In this document: positions 24,026 to 32,784 of the stretch, in pieces
How the letters are laid out: each line of letters starts with the position of its first letter
How positions within the stretch are numbered: the first letter of the stretch is position 1
NCBI GenBank assembly: GCA_047618505.1
Contig: JBLHLB010000005.1
Span: 1-42,330, forward strand
Direction of reading: 5' to 3'
Length of the DNA: 42,330 nt
DNA from: JBLHLB01 sp047618505
Lineage (GTDB): Bacteria; Planctomycetota; UBA1135; GCA-002686595
Notes under the pieces: generated by a model
Database searches by the model: none
Seen by the model: only the letters and a program-made list of their open reading frames with translations
Told to the model about the DNA's origin: nothing
Made by a program: the position numbers and the translations under genes

Positions 24026-25288
24026 CTAGCGATCGATGCGCAGGGGTTGTAGATCGAGCTGTGGCTTGCGTTCAGCCGCAAGGTCAGCAACTAGCTTGCC
24101 GGTCACAGGAGCCAGGGTCAGCCCCAGCATATTGTGCCCCGTGGCCACGATCACATTCCCAAAGCGTGGGCTGCGGTCGATGATCGGTAGGCCGTCAGAG
24201 GTCATGCTGCGCCACCCGAACCAGGCTTCTTCGCCAGAACCCCGACTCGCCTCCCGCATGTAGACCGCATCTGCGTTCCTCAAGAGCTCCAATCGCGCGG
24301 GACGAATCCGAGGGTCATAGCCCGTGAATTCCATCGTGCTCCCCAGGCGATAGCCGTCCTCAAAGGGAGTCGCCGCGACTTTGTGCTCCGCGAAGATGAC
24401 CGGCCGATTTGGACAGGCTTCCGGTCGAGGTTGCGTAATGGAGTAGCCCTTCCCCGGCTGCACGCTGAGGCGGCAGCCGAGTTGCTTGTTCAAGAGGGGA
24501 GCCATGGCTCCCGTGGCGACAACAACACAGTCGGCTTCCAGTTCGCCCTTGTCTGTGACTACGACGGAGGCTCGTCCAGCCCTGTTGGGGTCGGCGTGAA
24601 TGCCCAGGACTTCAGTCTCTTCCCGGACCTCTACACCCCACTTGGCATTGACCGCGCTCCAGGACGCAATCAGTCGATCGGGTCGCAAATGGAAGTCGCC
24701 GGGATAGTGCCAGCCACCGGCGAGACCATCACGGAGGGACGGCTCAAGCTCGACCAGTGCATCGCCCTCGTAGCGATCTGCAGCAAGCCCGAATTCCGCC
24801 CGCAGCAACGCATCCGTGTGTCCGTGTCCCACAAAGGCCTCTTTGGATTGAAAAGCGAGCAAGGAACCCTCGCGGCGCACCTCACACTCGATGGACTCCT
24901 GCTCAAATAGCTCGCCATAGGCAATCTCTGTCGCCTCCAGCAAGGCCCTCCGCACCCGCGCGGATGACAGCATGTGCGCCTTGCTACAGCGCAGGGCAAA
25001 CTTCGCTAGCCAAAGCCACAGACCCGGATCGAAGCGCGGCGGAATGGAGAAGGGCGAAGCAGGTTGGAGCATGCCCATCAGCGTCTTCCGGACGGCACCG
25101 GGTGCGTTCAATGGAAGTACCTGACTCATCCCAATGATGCCGCAGTTCCCATGCGAGCAACCTGCACCCAGTTGCGCGCGCTCCACGAGCGTGACGCCCC
25201 AGCCTTCCCTTGCCAGGTAATAGGCGGACGAGATTCCCGTGATACCACCACCTATGACGACAGCGCGGCGAGTCCTGGAAGGAGCCAC
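24026..25288 (-). CDS. dadA: FAD-dependent D-amino-acid dehydrogenase-like oxidoreductase
   Basis: 420 aa from a GTG at 25288. The N-terminus VVIGGGITGISSAYYLAREGWGVTLVER is a Rossmann FAD-binding fold (GxGxxG at residues 13-18, closing Glu at the end of strand 2). It is followed by GAGCSHGNCGIIG, typical of the DadA/glycine-D-amino-acid oxidase group. The C-terminus has the second FAD contact, ATGHNMLGLTLAPVTGKLVADL. Length fits DadA (about 415-430 aa), which oxidises D-amino acids to 2-oxo acids and feeds electrons to the respiratory chain at the inner membrane. Related enzymes use hydroxyproline or sarcosine, and no partner gene (alanine racemase, proline racemase, dihydrodipicolinate synthase-like) lies nearby, so substrate is unsettled. 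Confidence 0.88.
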   Translation of the reverse strand: MAPSRTRRAVVIGGGITGISSAYYLAREGWGVTLVERAQLGAGCSHGNCGIIGMSQVLPLNAPGAVRKTLMGMLQPASPFSIPPRFDPGLWLWLAKFALRCSKAHMLSSARVRRALLEATEIAYGELFEQESIECEVRREGSLLAFQSKEAFVGHGHTDALLRAEFGLAADRYEGDALVELEPSLRDGLAGGWHYPGDFHLRPDRLIASWSAVNAKWGVEVREETEVLGIHADPNRAGRASVVVTDKGELEADCVVVATGAMAPLLNKQLGCRLSVQPGKGYSITQPRPEACPNRPVIFAEHKVAATPFEDGYRLGSTMEFTGYDPRIRPARLELLRNADAVYMREASRGSGEEAWFGWRSMTSDGLPIIDRSPRFGNVIVATGHNMLGLTLAPVTGKLVADLAAERKPQLDLQPLRIDR

Positions 25289-25297
25289 GGGCTAGAA

Positions 25298-25316
25298 CGC
25301 CATCCGAGGGATGGCG
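25298..25316. terminator. Perfect 8-bp hairpin upstream of the dadA-like gene
   Basis: CGCCATCC and GGATGGCG pair around a GAG loop. On the minus strand it lies between the esterase stop (25475) and the GTG start at 25288, ten bases from that start. It may end the adenosine deaminase-esterase transcript or act in the 5' leader of the oxidoreductase gene. No T run is present. Confidence 0.4.
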
Positions 25317-25474
25317 CCGATGGGCAGTAAGGCGACGAAGCGCGTCATGGGGATAGCTGCAGGGCGGGGTCAGATGATCCTGAAGGCAGAGACCAGGCTA
25401 GCGCGGGACACCCCAGAGGGGCAACCGGAACAGGCAGAGCAGGACCCGCGACGTAGAGCTGCCCAGAGCCCTAC

Positions 25475-26533
25475 CTAGAGAGCTGCCGCCAGGGCCGCCA
25501 CGACCTCGCCATAGCGTCCATCGATACCGCGGTGCCCACCGGGGTGTTCCACGTGAGTGTGGGCGATCTCTTGCTTGCTTAGCAGGGTGCTCAGCCGTCG
25601 TGCTCCCCACTGCAGATGAAACTCGTCCGCAAGTCCGCACTCGATCCAAAGCAGCTTCAGCGCCTGCAGGGAATTCGCGTAGGTCTTGACTAGGCGCAGG
25701 GGGTCGAAGTCCATCCAACGTTGCCAGACATCGTCGATCAACTCGCCGGTGCGCAGGTCAAAGGGCAGCTTGAAAGGCAGGCCATCGGCGCCGGGCTTGC
25801 CTGGCGAGTAGCAGGCCGCACAGGCCAAGACATAGATGACAGCATGTCCGTCGCCGCCGAGCTGGGGCTTCTCCGCAAAGGCCTCGAGGAACTTAGCCGG
25901 ATCACCCCCGTGGGCCACCAAACCGCGTAGGCAGTTCAGGAACTCATGGGGGTAGTGCTGGTCAAAGGCGCAGTCGCCGCTGATGGACGCGCAGGCCTGG
26001 AAGAGGCCGGGATTGTGCATTGCCAAGCGCAGGGCGCCGAAGCCCCCGGAAGACTTGCCCATCACACCTAAGCGACCCTGGGCGCCGGGGTGGCGCGCCA
26101 GGAGCAGCGGCACGATTTCTCCGGCAACGTAGCTGGCGTAGTCCCCGACGGCGGGGGAGTCGACGTATTGGCTGCCGCCCAAGCGCGTCATGCAATCGGG
26201 GACCGCGAGGCGCACGGGGGGGCGTTCGCCGCTCAGGACAGCGCGGTCATAGGTCTGCACCCAACCGGGCCACCAGGAGTGCGTGTCGAACCAGCCGCGA
26301 CCGTTCCCGCTGAAGCCGGGGAGTACCAGGAGAAGCGGCAGTTCCGATTGGGCATCGAAGTCGCCGGGGGGGGAGTAAACCACGAGTTCGCGCAGGCAAG
26401 GATCACCCAAGGCGTTGTCGCGCAGGATCTCGCTTTGGACGTCGAGCATTTCGACGGACCCGGCGAAGGCCTGGGGTGAGTGCTCGCGCACATCCAGAAG
26501 CGTCGCCCCCGTTTCTCCTCCCCGTTGGATCAC
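25475..26533 (-). CDS. Alpha/beta-hydrolase esterase (esterase D type)
   Basis: 352 aa from a GTG at 26533, which overlaps the adenosine deaminase stop as GTGA. The frame remains open to 27010 but that part is antisense-free shadow of the deaminase in another frame. An alternative ATG lies 28 codons downstream (26449). Features of the putative esterase/antigen-85 fold: LPLLLVLPGFSGNGRGW (oxyanion strand), the nucleophile elbow GKSSGGFGA with Ser161, and a C-terminal EHPGGHRGIDGRY giving the catalytic His. No signal peptide, so cytoplasmic. Related to S-formylglutathione hydrolase-like enzymes; substrate unknown. Translational coupling to the deaminase suggests joint expression. Confidence 0.85.
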   Translation of the reverse strand: MIQRGGETGATLLDVREHSPQAFAGSVEMLDVQSEILRDNALGDPCLRELVVYSPPGDFDAQSELPLLLVLPGFSGNGRGWFDTHSWWPGWVQTYDRAVLSGERPPVRLAVPDCMTRLGGSQYVDSPAVGDYASYVAGEIVPLLLARHPGAQGRLGVMGKSSGGFGALRLAMHNPGLFQACASISGDCAFDQHYPHEFLNCLRGLVAHGGDPAKFLEAFAEKPQLGGDGHAVIYVLACAACYSPGKPGADGLPFKLPFDLRTGELIDDVWQRWMDFDPLRLVKTYANSLQALKLLWIECGLADEFHLQWGARRLSTLLSKQEIAHTHVEHPGGHRGIDGRYGEVVAALAAAL

Positions 26534-27696
26534 CGCGGTGCCTCGCCGTACTTCTGGCGCGGGGGAAGTCCGAGCTCCGCACGGAGCGAGCGATAGCCCA
26601 CCTTGATGTCGTCGAAGATGATGCGACAGCGCTCGTCGTAATGAGCGAAGGCCGACTTCATTCCGTTGAGTGCCAGGGTCTCCAGGTCGTCCAGGCTGCA
26701 ACCGAATTGTTCGACGGCAATCATGTACTCGTCCGACATGGTCGTGGCGCTCATCAGGCGGTTGTCTGTGTTGAGCGTGAGGCGGAAGCCGAGCTTCAAG
26801 AAGAGCCCGAAGGGGTGCTCGGCCATGGATGGGGTGGCGCCCGTGTGCACATTGCTCTGCAGGCAGATCTCCAGGGGGATGCGGTGATCCAAGACGTACT
26901 GAGCCAGGGGTCCGACCTTGATGACCTTGCCCTCGTAGATCACGAGGTCCTCGACCAGGCGCGTGCCGTGACCGATGCGATGGGCGCCGCAATACTGCAG
27001 GGCTTGCCAAATGCTCTCGGGGCCGAAGCTCTCACCGGCGTGAATCGTGACCGCGAAGTTCTGACGGCGGGCGAGTTGGAAGGCGTGCAGGTGCTCCTTG
27101 GCCGGGTGTCCGGCTTCTTCGCCGGCCAGATCAAATCCGACGCAGCCCTGTTCGCGGTAGGCGATGGCCAGCTCGACCAATTGTTCCGACAGCTCCGGGC
27201 TCTCGTTGCGCATGGCGCAGACAATCAAATTTGCCTGGACGCCGAACTTGGCTTGCCCCTGCTCAAGGCCGGAGAGGACGGCGACCATGACAGCGTCGAG
27301 CCCCAGTCCACCGCCCGTGTGGAAGTGCGGGGCGAAGCGCACCTCGGAGTAGACGACATTGTCCTTGGCCATGTCCTCGACGAACTCGAAGGCCACACGC
27401 TCCAGGGCCTCGGCCGTCTGCATGACCGCGATGGTGTGCATGAACCCCTCCAGGTAGAGGGGCAGGCTCTTGCGGTCAGCACCGGCGTGGAACCAGGCTC
27501 CGAGGGCTGCCGGATCGTCGTGGGGCAGGCCCTTGTAGCCGGCCTTTTTGGCAAGTTCGAGGACCGTGCCCGGGCGCAGGCCCCCGTCGAGGTGTTCGTG
27601 GAGAAGAACCTTGGGTGCGCGCTCGATTAAGGCGCGATCCGGGTGCTTGAGGAGGTCGGTCTTGCCGTCCGTGGTGGGGTTGCTAGTGTCATTCAC
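26530..27696 (-). CDS. add: Adenosine deaminase
   Basis: 388 aa from a GTG at 27696. Deaminates adenosine (and deoxyadenosine) to inosine in the cytoplasm with one zinc ion. All signature blocks are present: HEHLDGGLRP with zinc ligands H33 and H35, GFDLAGEE at 187-194, HAGE at 219-222 (zinc His219, catalytic Glu222), HRIGHGTRL with His243, and LNTDNRLMS with Asp311. The substrate loop reads LEICLQSNV where most family members have EICPTSNV-like sequence, a mild departure. Length is somewhat above the usual 330-360, mainly through the N-terminal 25 residues. First gene of a two-gene operon, divergent from gltX. Confidence 0.95.
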   Translation of the reverse strand: MNDTSNPTTDGKTDLLKHPDRALIERAPKVLLHEHLDGGLRPGTVLELAKKAGYKGLPHDDPAALGAWFHAGADRKSLPLYLEGFMHTIAVMQTAEALERVAFEFVEDMAKDNVVYSEVRFAPHFHTGGGLGLDAVMVAVLSGLEQGQAKFGVQANLIVCAMRNESPELSEQLVELAIAYREQGCVGFDLAGEEAGHPAKEHLHAFQLARRQNFAVTIHAGESFGPESIWQALQYCGAHRIGHGTRLVEDLVIYEGKVIKVGPLAQYVLDHRIPLEICLQSNVHTGATPSMAEHPFGLFLKLGFRLTLNTDNRLMSATTMSDEYMIAVEQFGCSLDDLETLALNGMKSAFAHYDERCRIIFDDIKVGYRSLRAELGLPPRQKYGEAPR

Positions 27697-27907
27697 GCCC
27701 GCAATCTAGTACCGAAGCCGCCCGTTCCCAACGCAAACCAGGCGGCAGGGAGCGCAAACCTTGCGATGGAATGCAGAGTCTCGTCCCTGGGGAGCAAGCG
27801 CGGCTTCTCGACCGGCGGGGGGCGGCGTACTCTCTTTCTGACCCGGGGGGCCCTGCGCGTCTCCCAATTCCCTCTCCCTAAGCCCGCGGCATTTGCCAGC
27901 ACTCCAC

Positions 27908-29383
27908 GTGACCCAGCCTATTCGCACCCGCTTCGCACCGAGCCCTACCGGCAAATTGCACATCGGCGGAGCCCGCACCGCCCTCTTCGCCTGGGCCTAT
28001 GCCCGACGCCATGGGGGGCAGTTCCTCCTGCGTATCGAGGACACCGACGCGGAACGATCGACGCCGGAAAACGAGCGCTTGATCCTGGAGGGCCTTAGCT
28101 GGCTGGGTCTCGAGTGGGACGAGGGACCGGACGTGGGCGGTGACTTCGGTCCCTACCGTCAAACCGAGCGCTTCGAACGCTATGAGGAAGTGGCCAATTC
28201 CCTGGTGGATGCGGGGCACGCTTTCTGGTGTTTTGACACGCCGGAGAACCTGGAGCGACATCGCGAGGCGCAGCGAGCCTTGCCCGAGACCGGAGGCTAT
28301 CGTAGTCCCTTCCGTGGTCAGCCCCAGGAGCAGGCACTCGAGCGCATCAAGGCGGGCGAAAAAGCCGTCATGCGCTTCAAGGTTCCCGAAGGGGAGACGA
28401 GCTTGGTCGATCAGATTCGTGGCAACGTGACCTTTCCAAACAATGAAGTGGAAGACTGGGTCATGGTGCGTTCCAGCGGCGTGCCCACCTACAACTTCGT
28501 GGTCGTGGTGGATGATTCCGACATGGACATCAGCCATGTAATGCGAGGTGAAGAGCACCTGACGAACACACCCAAGCAGGTTCTGCTCTACGAGGCGCTT
28601 GAGATCGAGCCTCCGAGCTTTGCTCACCTTCCGCTGATGTTGGGGACGGACGGCAAGAAGCTGTCGAAGCGCACGGGAGATACGGCCCTTCAGGACTACC
28701 GTGACAAGGGCTACTCACCCGAGGCCGTGGCGAACTTCCTTTGCCTTCAAGGCTGGGCACTCGACGACAAGACAGAGGTCTTCGGGTTGGAGCAATTGAT
28801 CGCCAACTTTGACCCCAAGGATGTCAGCAAGGGGGGCTCGATCTTCGATCCCAAGAAGTTCCTGTGGATGGCCGGGGAATATATTCACAACGAGCCCATC
28901 GAGCGCTTCGTGGCGCGGGCGACGCCCTTTGTCGTAGCCGCGGATTTGATGAGTGACGACGACATCACTGCCAGGGGCACATGGTTTACCCAGGCCTGCA
29001 AGAGCGTGCAGGAGCGCGTTCATCTCTATTCCGAAGTCCCCGACCACATCGGCTACCTCTTCACCTCCGAGGACGAAGTCGTCTACGATGAGAAGGCGCT
29101 CAAGAACACCGCCAAGCAGGCCAATGGCCTTGAGGTACTGGCGAACTTCACTGAGTGGCTCGCGCCGCGCATCAAGGGCGGCGTTCAGGCCAAGACCCTG
29201 GGGGAAGAGGCGCGCGCCTGGGTCAAGGAGCAGGACATCAAGTTCCCTGCGCTCTTCATGCCCCTGCGCTGTGCGTTGACCGGCAAGGCGGGCGGCCCTG
29301 ATCTCTTTGAAGTCATGGCTCTCCTGGGCCCCGAGCGGACCCTGGCGCGCATTGACGCCGGCCTACGCCGCCTGGCTGAATAG
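27908..29383 (+). CDS. gltX: Glutamyl-tRNA synthetase
   Basis: 491 aa from the GTG at 27908 (MTQPIRTRFAPSPTG, the usual family N-terminus); a TTG at 27893 is also possible and adds five residues. Class I synthetase that charges tRNA-Glu in the cytoplasm. The HIGH motif appears as KLHIGG (about residues 16-21) and the KMSKS motif as KKLSKRTG. YRQTERFERY and MRGEEHLTNTPKQ are also typical. The C-terminal third is the helical anticodon-binding domain, ending FEVMALLGPERTLARIDAGLRRL. Divergent from the adenosine deaminase gene across about 200 bp; nine bases before the next plus-strand gene. Whether it is discriminating cannot be told by eye. Confidence 0.97.
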   Translation: MTQPIRTRFAPSPTGKLHIGGARTALFAWAYARRHGGQFLLRIEDTDAERSTPENERLILEGLSWLGLEWDEGPDVGGDFGPYRQTERFERYEEVANSLVDAGHAFWCFDTPENLERHREAQRALPETGGYRSPFRGQPQEQALERIKAGEKAVMRFKVPEGETSLVDQIRGNVTFPNNEVEDWVMVRSSGVPTYNFVVVVDDSDMDISHVMRGEEHLTNTPKQVLLYEALEIEPPSFAHLPLMLGTDGKKLSKRTGDTALQDYRDKGYSPEAVANFLCLQGWALDDKTEVFGLEQLIANFDPKDVSKGGSIFDPKKFLWMAGEYIHNEPIERFVARATPFVVAADLMSDDDITARGTWFTQACKSVQERVHLYSEVPDHIGYLFTSEDEVVYDEKALKNTAKQANGLEVLANFTEWLAPRIKGGVQAKTLGEEARAWVKEQDIKFPALFMPLRCALTGKAGGPDLFEVMALLGPERTLARIDAGLRRLAE

Positions 29384-29392
29384 GTCATCCAC

Positions 29393-30598
29393 ATGGAGGC
29401 ACAGTCGACGATACAAGTCAGAGGCGCACCCCACGGGGTGCTCCGGCGCTTCGCTGTCCTAGGACTTGCCATCGTCGTAGCCTGCGGCCTTGGGGAAATG
29501 CTCGTTCGAGTCTTCGTGCCGGAACCGGAAGTGCTCCAGCCCTTTGGTCTGCGGGCTTTCCACAACGACAAGTGGGTCGAGCTGCCGCCGGAAGGCCAAT
29601 CACTCTTCACTCAAAGGAGCAACGACCCCTACCTCCAGGGCCTGCGTGGTGAATTGATCCCGGGCACGCGCTTTCGTCTCTGCTACGACGCCCAGGGCCC
29701 CTGGCGGCGGCCCTACTTTGACGCCGATGGGTGTGTCGAGGCCGTGATCAATAGCGCTGGTTTCCGTGGTCCCGAGTTCGAGTACACGAAGCCCGAGGGC
29801 ACCTATCGAATCGCCGTGCTGGGGGACTCCTTTACCTTTGGACATGGGGTTCCCTTTGAAGCGACCTGGGGCGAATTCCTGGAGGCGAAGCTGCAGGTCC
29901 ACTTGGACTCGAACGAGCAGGCGAATAGCCCGAAGCGTGCGGAGGTCCTGAACTTCGGAGTGAATGGCTACGACATCTTGGATGTGGAGCTGGTCCTGCA
30001 ACACAAGGCCCTGGCCTGGTCGGTCGACCGCGTGATCTATGGCTTCTTTCCCAACGATCTTTTCGTGGCAAAGGAGACGGACGCCGCGCCGGGGGACCAG
30101 ACGGACTTCGACTTCCAGAATGTGCAGGAAGTCGAATTGCATGATCAACTCTTCGGTTCCCCCAGCGGCCTTTCGCGCTACTCGCGCCTGTTCTTCCTGC
30201 TGGAGCGGGCTCTTGCCGCGCGCCGCATCGACGCCTTGACCACCTCCACCTATCTGCGCGCCGGCACCCCGGGCTCGCGTCATTTCGAAGCCTGGAAGGC
30301 TGGGCTTGTCAGCATGGCCCGGGTCTGTGAGGCGCGCAACGTACCCCTGGACGTGGTTATCTTCCCGGAGATGGCGAGCCTAGATGACGGTCATGCCTAC
30401 GCGCCGATCTATGTGGCCGTGGAGGAAGCTGCCCGGGAGCTCGGCCTGGGGGCCGTCCAGGTGTTTGATGCCTGGGAAGGCCATGAAGCCTCCTCCCTTT
30501 GGGTTCACCCCACGGACCACCATCCCAACGAAATAGCCCACAGCCTGGCTGGAGAGGCGGTTTCCAGGGCGCTGATCGAGGCTGGGTGGCCGCGATAG
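29393..30598 (+). CDS. Membrane-anchored SGNH/GDSL hydrolase
   Basis: 401 aa. A single hydrophobic anchor or signal (RRFAVLGLAIVVACGLGEML, about residues 19-37) is followed by an external SGNH hydrolase domain. Block I is AVLGDSFTFGHGV with nucleophile Ser146, block II NFGVNGYD (residues 187-194) gives the oxyanion Gly, block III FFPNDL gives Asn221, and block V TDHHPN near residues 374-379 gives the catalytic Asp375 and His377. Such proteins act as esterases or O-acetyl-modifying enzymes on envelope or exopolysaccharide substrates; the substrate here is unknown. It starts nine bases after gltX. Confidence 0.85.
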   Translation: MEAQSTIQVRGAPHGVLRRFAVLGLAIVVACGLGEMLVRVFVPEPEVLQPFGLRAFHNDKWVELPPEGQSLFTQRSNDPYLQGLRGELIPGTRFRLCYDAQGPWRRPYFDADGCVEAVINSAGFRGPEFEYTKPEGTYRIAVLGDSFTFGHGVPFEATWGEFLEAKLQVHLDSNEQANSPKRAEVLNFGVNGYDILDVELVLQHKALAWSVDRVIYGFFPNDLFVAKETDAAPGDQTDFDFQNVQEVELHDQLFGSPSGLSRYSRLFFLLERALAARRIDALTTSTYLRAGTPGSRHFEAWKAGLVSMARVCEARNVPLDVVIFPEMASLDDGHAYAPIYVAVEEAARELGLGAVQVFDAWEGHEASSLWVHPTDHHPNEIAHSLAGEAVSRALIEAGWPR

Positions 30599-30671
30599 GA
30601 CATTTTTGCTTCCCCGGAAGCACCCCCGAGCGATTCCTCAAGGAAGAGCCCAAAAACGTCGATCTGACAGT

Positions 30672-30678
30672 GGAAGGA
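30672..30678 (+). promoter_or_regulatory. Strong Shine-Dalgarno that decides a TTG start
   Basis: GGAAGGA lies eight bases before the TTG at 30687. It is one of the best ribosome-binding sites in the window, and favours TTG over the earlier open frame (from 30606). Confidence 0.7.
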
Positions 30679-30686
30679 CCCATTTC

Positions 30687-31502
30687 TTGAGTAAATACGA
30701 AGGACAGAGCCAGCCCCCCCTTGGGGATGGAATCGACTGCGAGCGAGCCGGGCATATGCGAGCCCTGCACGTGGGCGGTGCACTGGGCAGCGAGGATCAG
30801 GCACTTTTTCGCGCGCACATACTGGTCTGCGCTGACTGTCGCGAGTCCTATCGAGGCGCAGTCGGAACCACGGCCAAGGTGGGACGCGCCATGTCGGCAG
30901 CCCGCTTCGACAGAGCCAAGCGCGAACGTCGTCAACACGTGCGCAGCTTGCCCTTTAAGGTCGGCAGCTTCGGTCGTTCCCGTAAGTGGTACGGAATGCG
31001 GGCGGTGCTCGGTACCGCGCTCTTGATCACACTCGTCACGCGCATCCCAGGTTCCATGGGACCTGCCACGTTGATGGCGACCTGGGAAAACGGAAGCGTT
31101 CATGCCGGCACGCGCGACCTGAACGGTGGCGCCCCCGAGGGCAAACTTGTCACCGGCGATTGGGTCGTCACCCAACAGACCGGTGCGGTCGAAGTCACGG
31201 GGCACGGCGGCAAGGCAGAGCTTGGACCTGGGACGGCACTCCTAATCGAGGACCCCAAGGGTTTTAGAATTCGCCTCACACGCGGAACGCTGGATGTCTC
31301 TGGCTCCGGTCAAGTGCTGACGCAATACGGCGTGCTGGAGTTCACCGGCGACAGCGTGCGACTCATGACCACCGTCGCAGGTCTGGAGATTCACACTTTA
31401 GATGGCAACCCCGCCTGGACGCATCCCCTGGGAACGGATGAGTTGAAAGCGGGATCAGTCGGCATCGTGGCCGCACCGGGTCCCCTGGTGGCGGAACGCT
31501 AG
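30687..31502 (+). CDS. Zinc-finger anti-sigma-like membrane protein with FecR-like domain
   Basis: 271 aa from the TTG at 30687. The N-terminal cytoplasmic part contains HILVCADC (H44, C48, C51), the HxxxCxxC zinc-binding pattern of ZAS-type anti-sigma factors (zf-HC2). A basic stretch and one membrane helix (about residues 104-120) follow. The external part has GNLVTGDW/QTGAVEVTGHGGKAELGPGTALLIE-type strands, as in FecR domains: short beta repeats around a 'GTAL' turn. FecR-like proteins transmit an envelope signal to an ECF sigma factor, but no sigma gene is adjacent. The stop codon overlaps that of the convergent gene by four bases (CTAG). Confidence 0.75.
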   Translation: MSKYEGQSQPPLGDGIDCERAGHMRALHVGGALGSEDQALFRAHILVCADCRESYRGAVGTTAKVGRAMSAARFDRAKRERRQHVRSLPFKVGSFGRSRKWYGMRAVLGTALLITLVTRIPGSMGPATLMATWENGSVHAGTRDLNGGAPEGKLVTGDWVVTQQTGAVEVTGHGGKAELGPGTALLIEDPKGFRIRLTRGTLDVSGSGQVLTQYGVLEFTGDSVRLMTTVAGLEIHTLDGNPAWTHPLGTDELKAGSVGIVAAPGPLVAER

Positions 31503-32521
31503 AGCTCGAAGACTTGGCGTTCCCGGGCGACTGACATGCCCGCTTCCTGGACTGTCTGTTGCGCGCTGCTGCCCGGGATCGCTGCGGGGTTGGTGTGGTT
31601 GAGGTGCGTGAAGAAGATCTTCGCGCGCTCGAGCGCAGGCAGGCTGGCAAAGCGTTGCAGCGATTCGGAGATAAAGGGGTGGGGGATGTCCTCCATGGCC
31701 CGGCCGGGAATTTCTCCATCGCCAAAGAAAGTGCCGTCGAGCAGGGCGAAGTCGACTTCGGCGACAACACCTTCAATGGACCGTCGCCAAGGTCCTTGGT
31801 TTTCCCAGTGCTCCCAACGATCCCACTTGTCTATGTCTGGCAGGTACAGCAAAGCGCGCTCTGGACCGCGGATAAGGAAGGCCACAGTGTCGCTGAATTC
31901 TTCTCGATGGGGCACGGGAATCGCGGTGACACTGAGGCTGGGCGTGAGCTGTAGAGTTTGGCCGGGGACAAGCGCTTGGGGTTCCAGATAGCCGTCCTTG
32001 AGAATGAGCGACCAAGGCCCGTGCTGCCCTAGGAAATCGAGCATGCGGGGGGATGCATGCAGTGCAATAGAGCCGCTTCCGTATGCCTCGCGGCCGAGGT
32101 GCAGCAAGCCTGTGTAGTGTCCAACGTGCGCGTGAGTCAGGAAGATGCCATCAAAGAGAGGCGGTCTCCCCGCGCCTTCCTTTCGCGTGGGTGCGACATG
32201 ACCCCGCGCCCGCTCTACCTGGGTGGGAAGATCTGGCGAAGCATCAAACAACCAGCGCTGCTCGCTGCCGGGGTCGACCAACAAGAGCGAAGTCACCATG
32301 CGCCGCTGCGTTGAGTCTTCGCGCACCGCTTCGCAGCAGACTTGCCGGCAACCAATCTGCGGTAATCCACCGTCCTGCGCTGTTCCAAGGACGAGGACGT
32401 AGGGACTGTCGCCTTGGGCCTCATAGCCCCGGGTCATTTCGGGAAGACCCCCGCAGGCCAGGGACATCTGGGCCGCCAGTAGAATCAATGGCAAGGCGAA
32501 GCGGACGAATGGGCTCTGCAT
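31499..32521 (-). CDS. Exported PqqB-like metallo-beta-lactamase-fold hydrolase
   Basis: 340 aa with an N-terminal signal (FALPLILLAAQMSLAC; Cys23 may be lipidated, though the lipobox SLAC is not ideal). The sequence VLVLGTAQDGGLPQIGC, then LFDASPDLPTQ, is the PqqB-type start. The metal motif reads THAHVGH (H130, H132, H135) with Gly where most family members have Asp; that variant fits the PqqB-like branch in my memory. Other ligand candidates are His205 (VPHREEFSDTV), Asp229 (LPDIDKW), His281 and the HLNHTNP segment (H306, H309). No other pqq genes are present, so PQQ synthesis is not implied; it may hydrolyse a small molecule in the envelope. Confidence 0.85.
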   Translation of the reverse strand: MQSPFVRFALPLILLAAQMSLACGGLPEMTRGYEAQGDSPYVLVLGTAQDGGLPQIGCRQVCCEAVREDSTQRRMVTSLLLVDPGSEQRWLFDASPDLPTQVERARGHVAPTRKEGAGRPPLFDGIFLTHAHVGHYTGLLHLGREAYGSGSIALHASPRMLDFLGQHGPWSLILKDGYLEPQALVPGQTLQLTPSLSVTAIPVPHREEFSDTVAFLIRGPERALLYLPDIDKWDRWEHWENQGPWRRSIEGVVAEVDFALLDGTFFGDGEIPGRAMEDIPHPFISESLQRFASLPALERAKIFFTHLNHTNPAAIPGSSAQQTVQEAGMSVARERQVFEL

Positions 32522-32784
32522 GGGAGGTCGCGGTCTCTTCGTGGTCTAACGGCCTGACCCTCGGTTGTGCTCACCTGGCTCCTGAGGGGCGACAAGATAG
32601 TAACCGTCCCGGGACCGTGAGTACTTCGACCTCGCCCGCCGTTGACAGGGCTTGTTCCTTTCTTGGCTGCTTGGGAGTCGACGGTCCTGCGATGGGGAAG
32701 GGTGTTGCCAATCAGTGCCCCAAAACCTGAGAAACCCGGTTTTGAGGCTGGTCAGGGCGGATTGGATTGGCTATTACCTGACCT
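32522..32784. promoter_or_regulatory. Divergent control region before the ABC permease-peptidase
   Basis: This 263-bp gap separates two divergent genes and must hold both promoters. A TTGACA (32643-32648) is a -35 candidate for the plus strand, but I see no matching -10 at 16-18 bp. A 7-bp stem CAAAACC / GGTTTTG (32721-32727, 32738-32744) lies in the leader. The start codon at 32785 is inside a small hairpin, CTGAC (32778-32782) / GTCAG (32787-32791), which could limit initiation. No Shine-Dalgarno is visible. Confidence 0.35.

Noticed and set aside
26534..27010. N-terminal extension of the esterase reading frame
   Set aside because: This part lies wholly within the adenosine deaminase gene on the same strand in another frame, and has the Arg/His/Pro-rich look of a shadow. 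The GTG at 26533 gives a normal protein.
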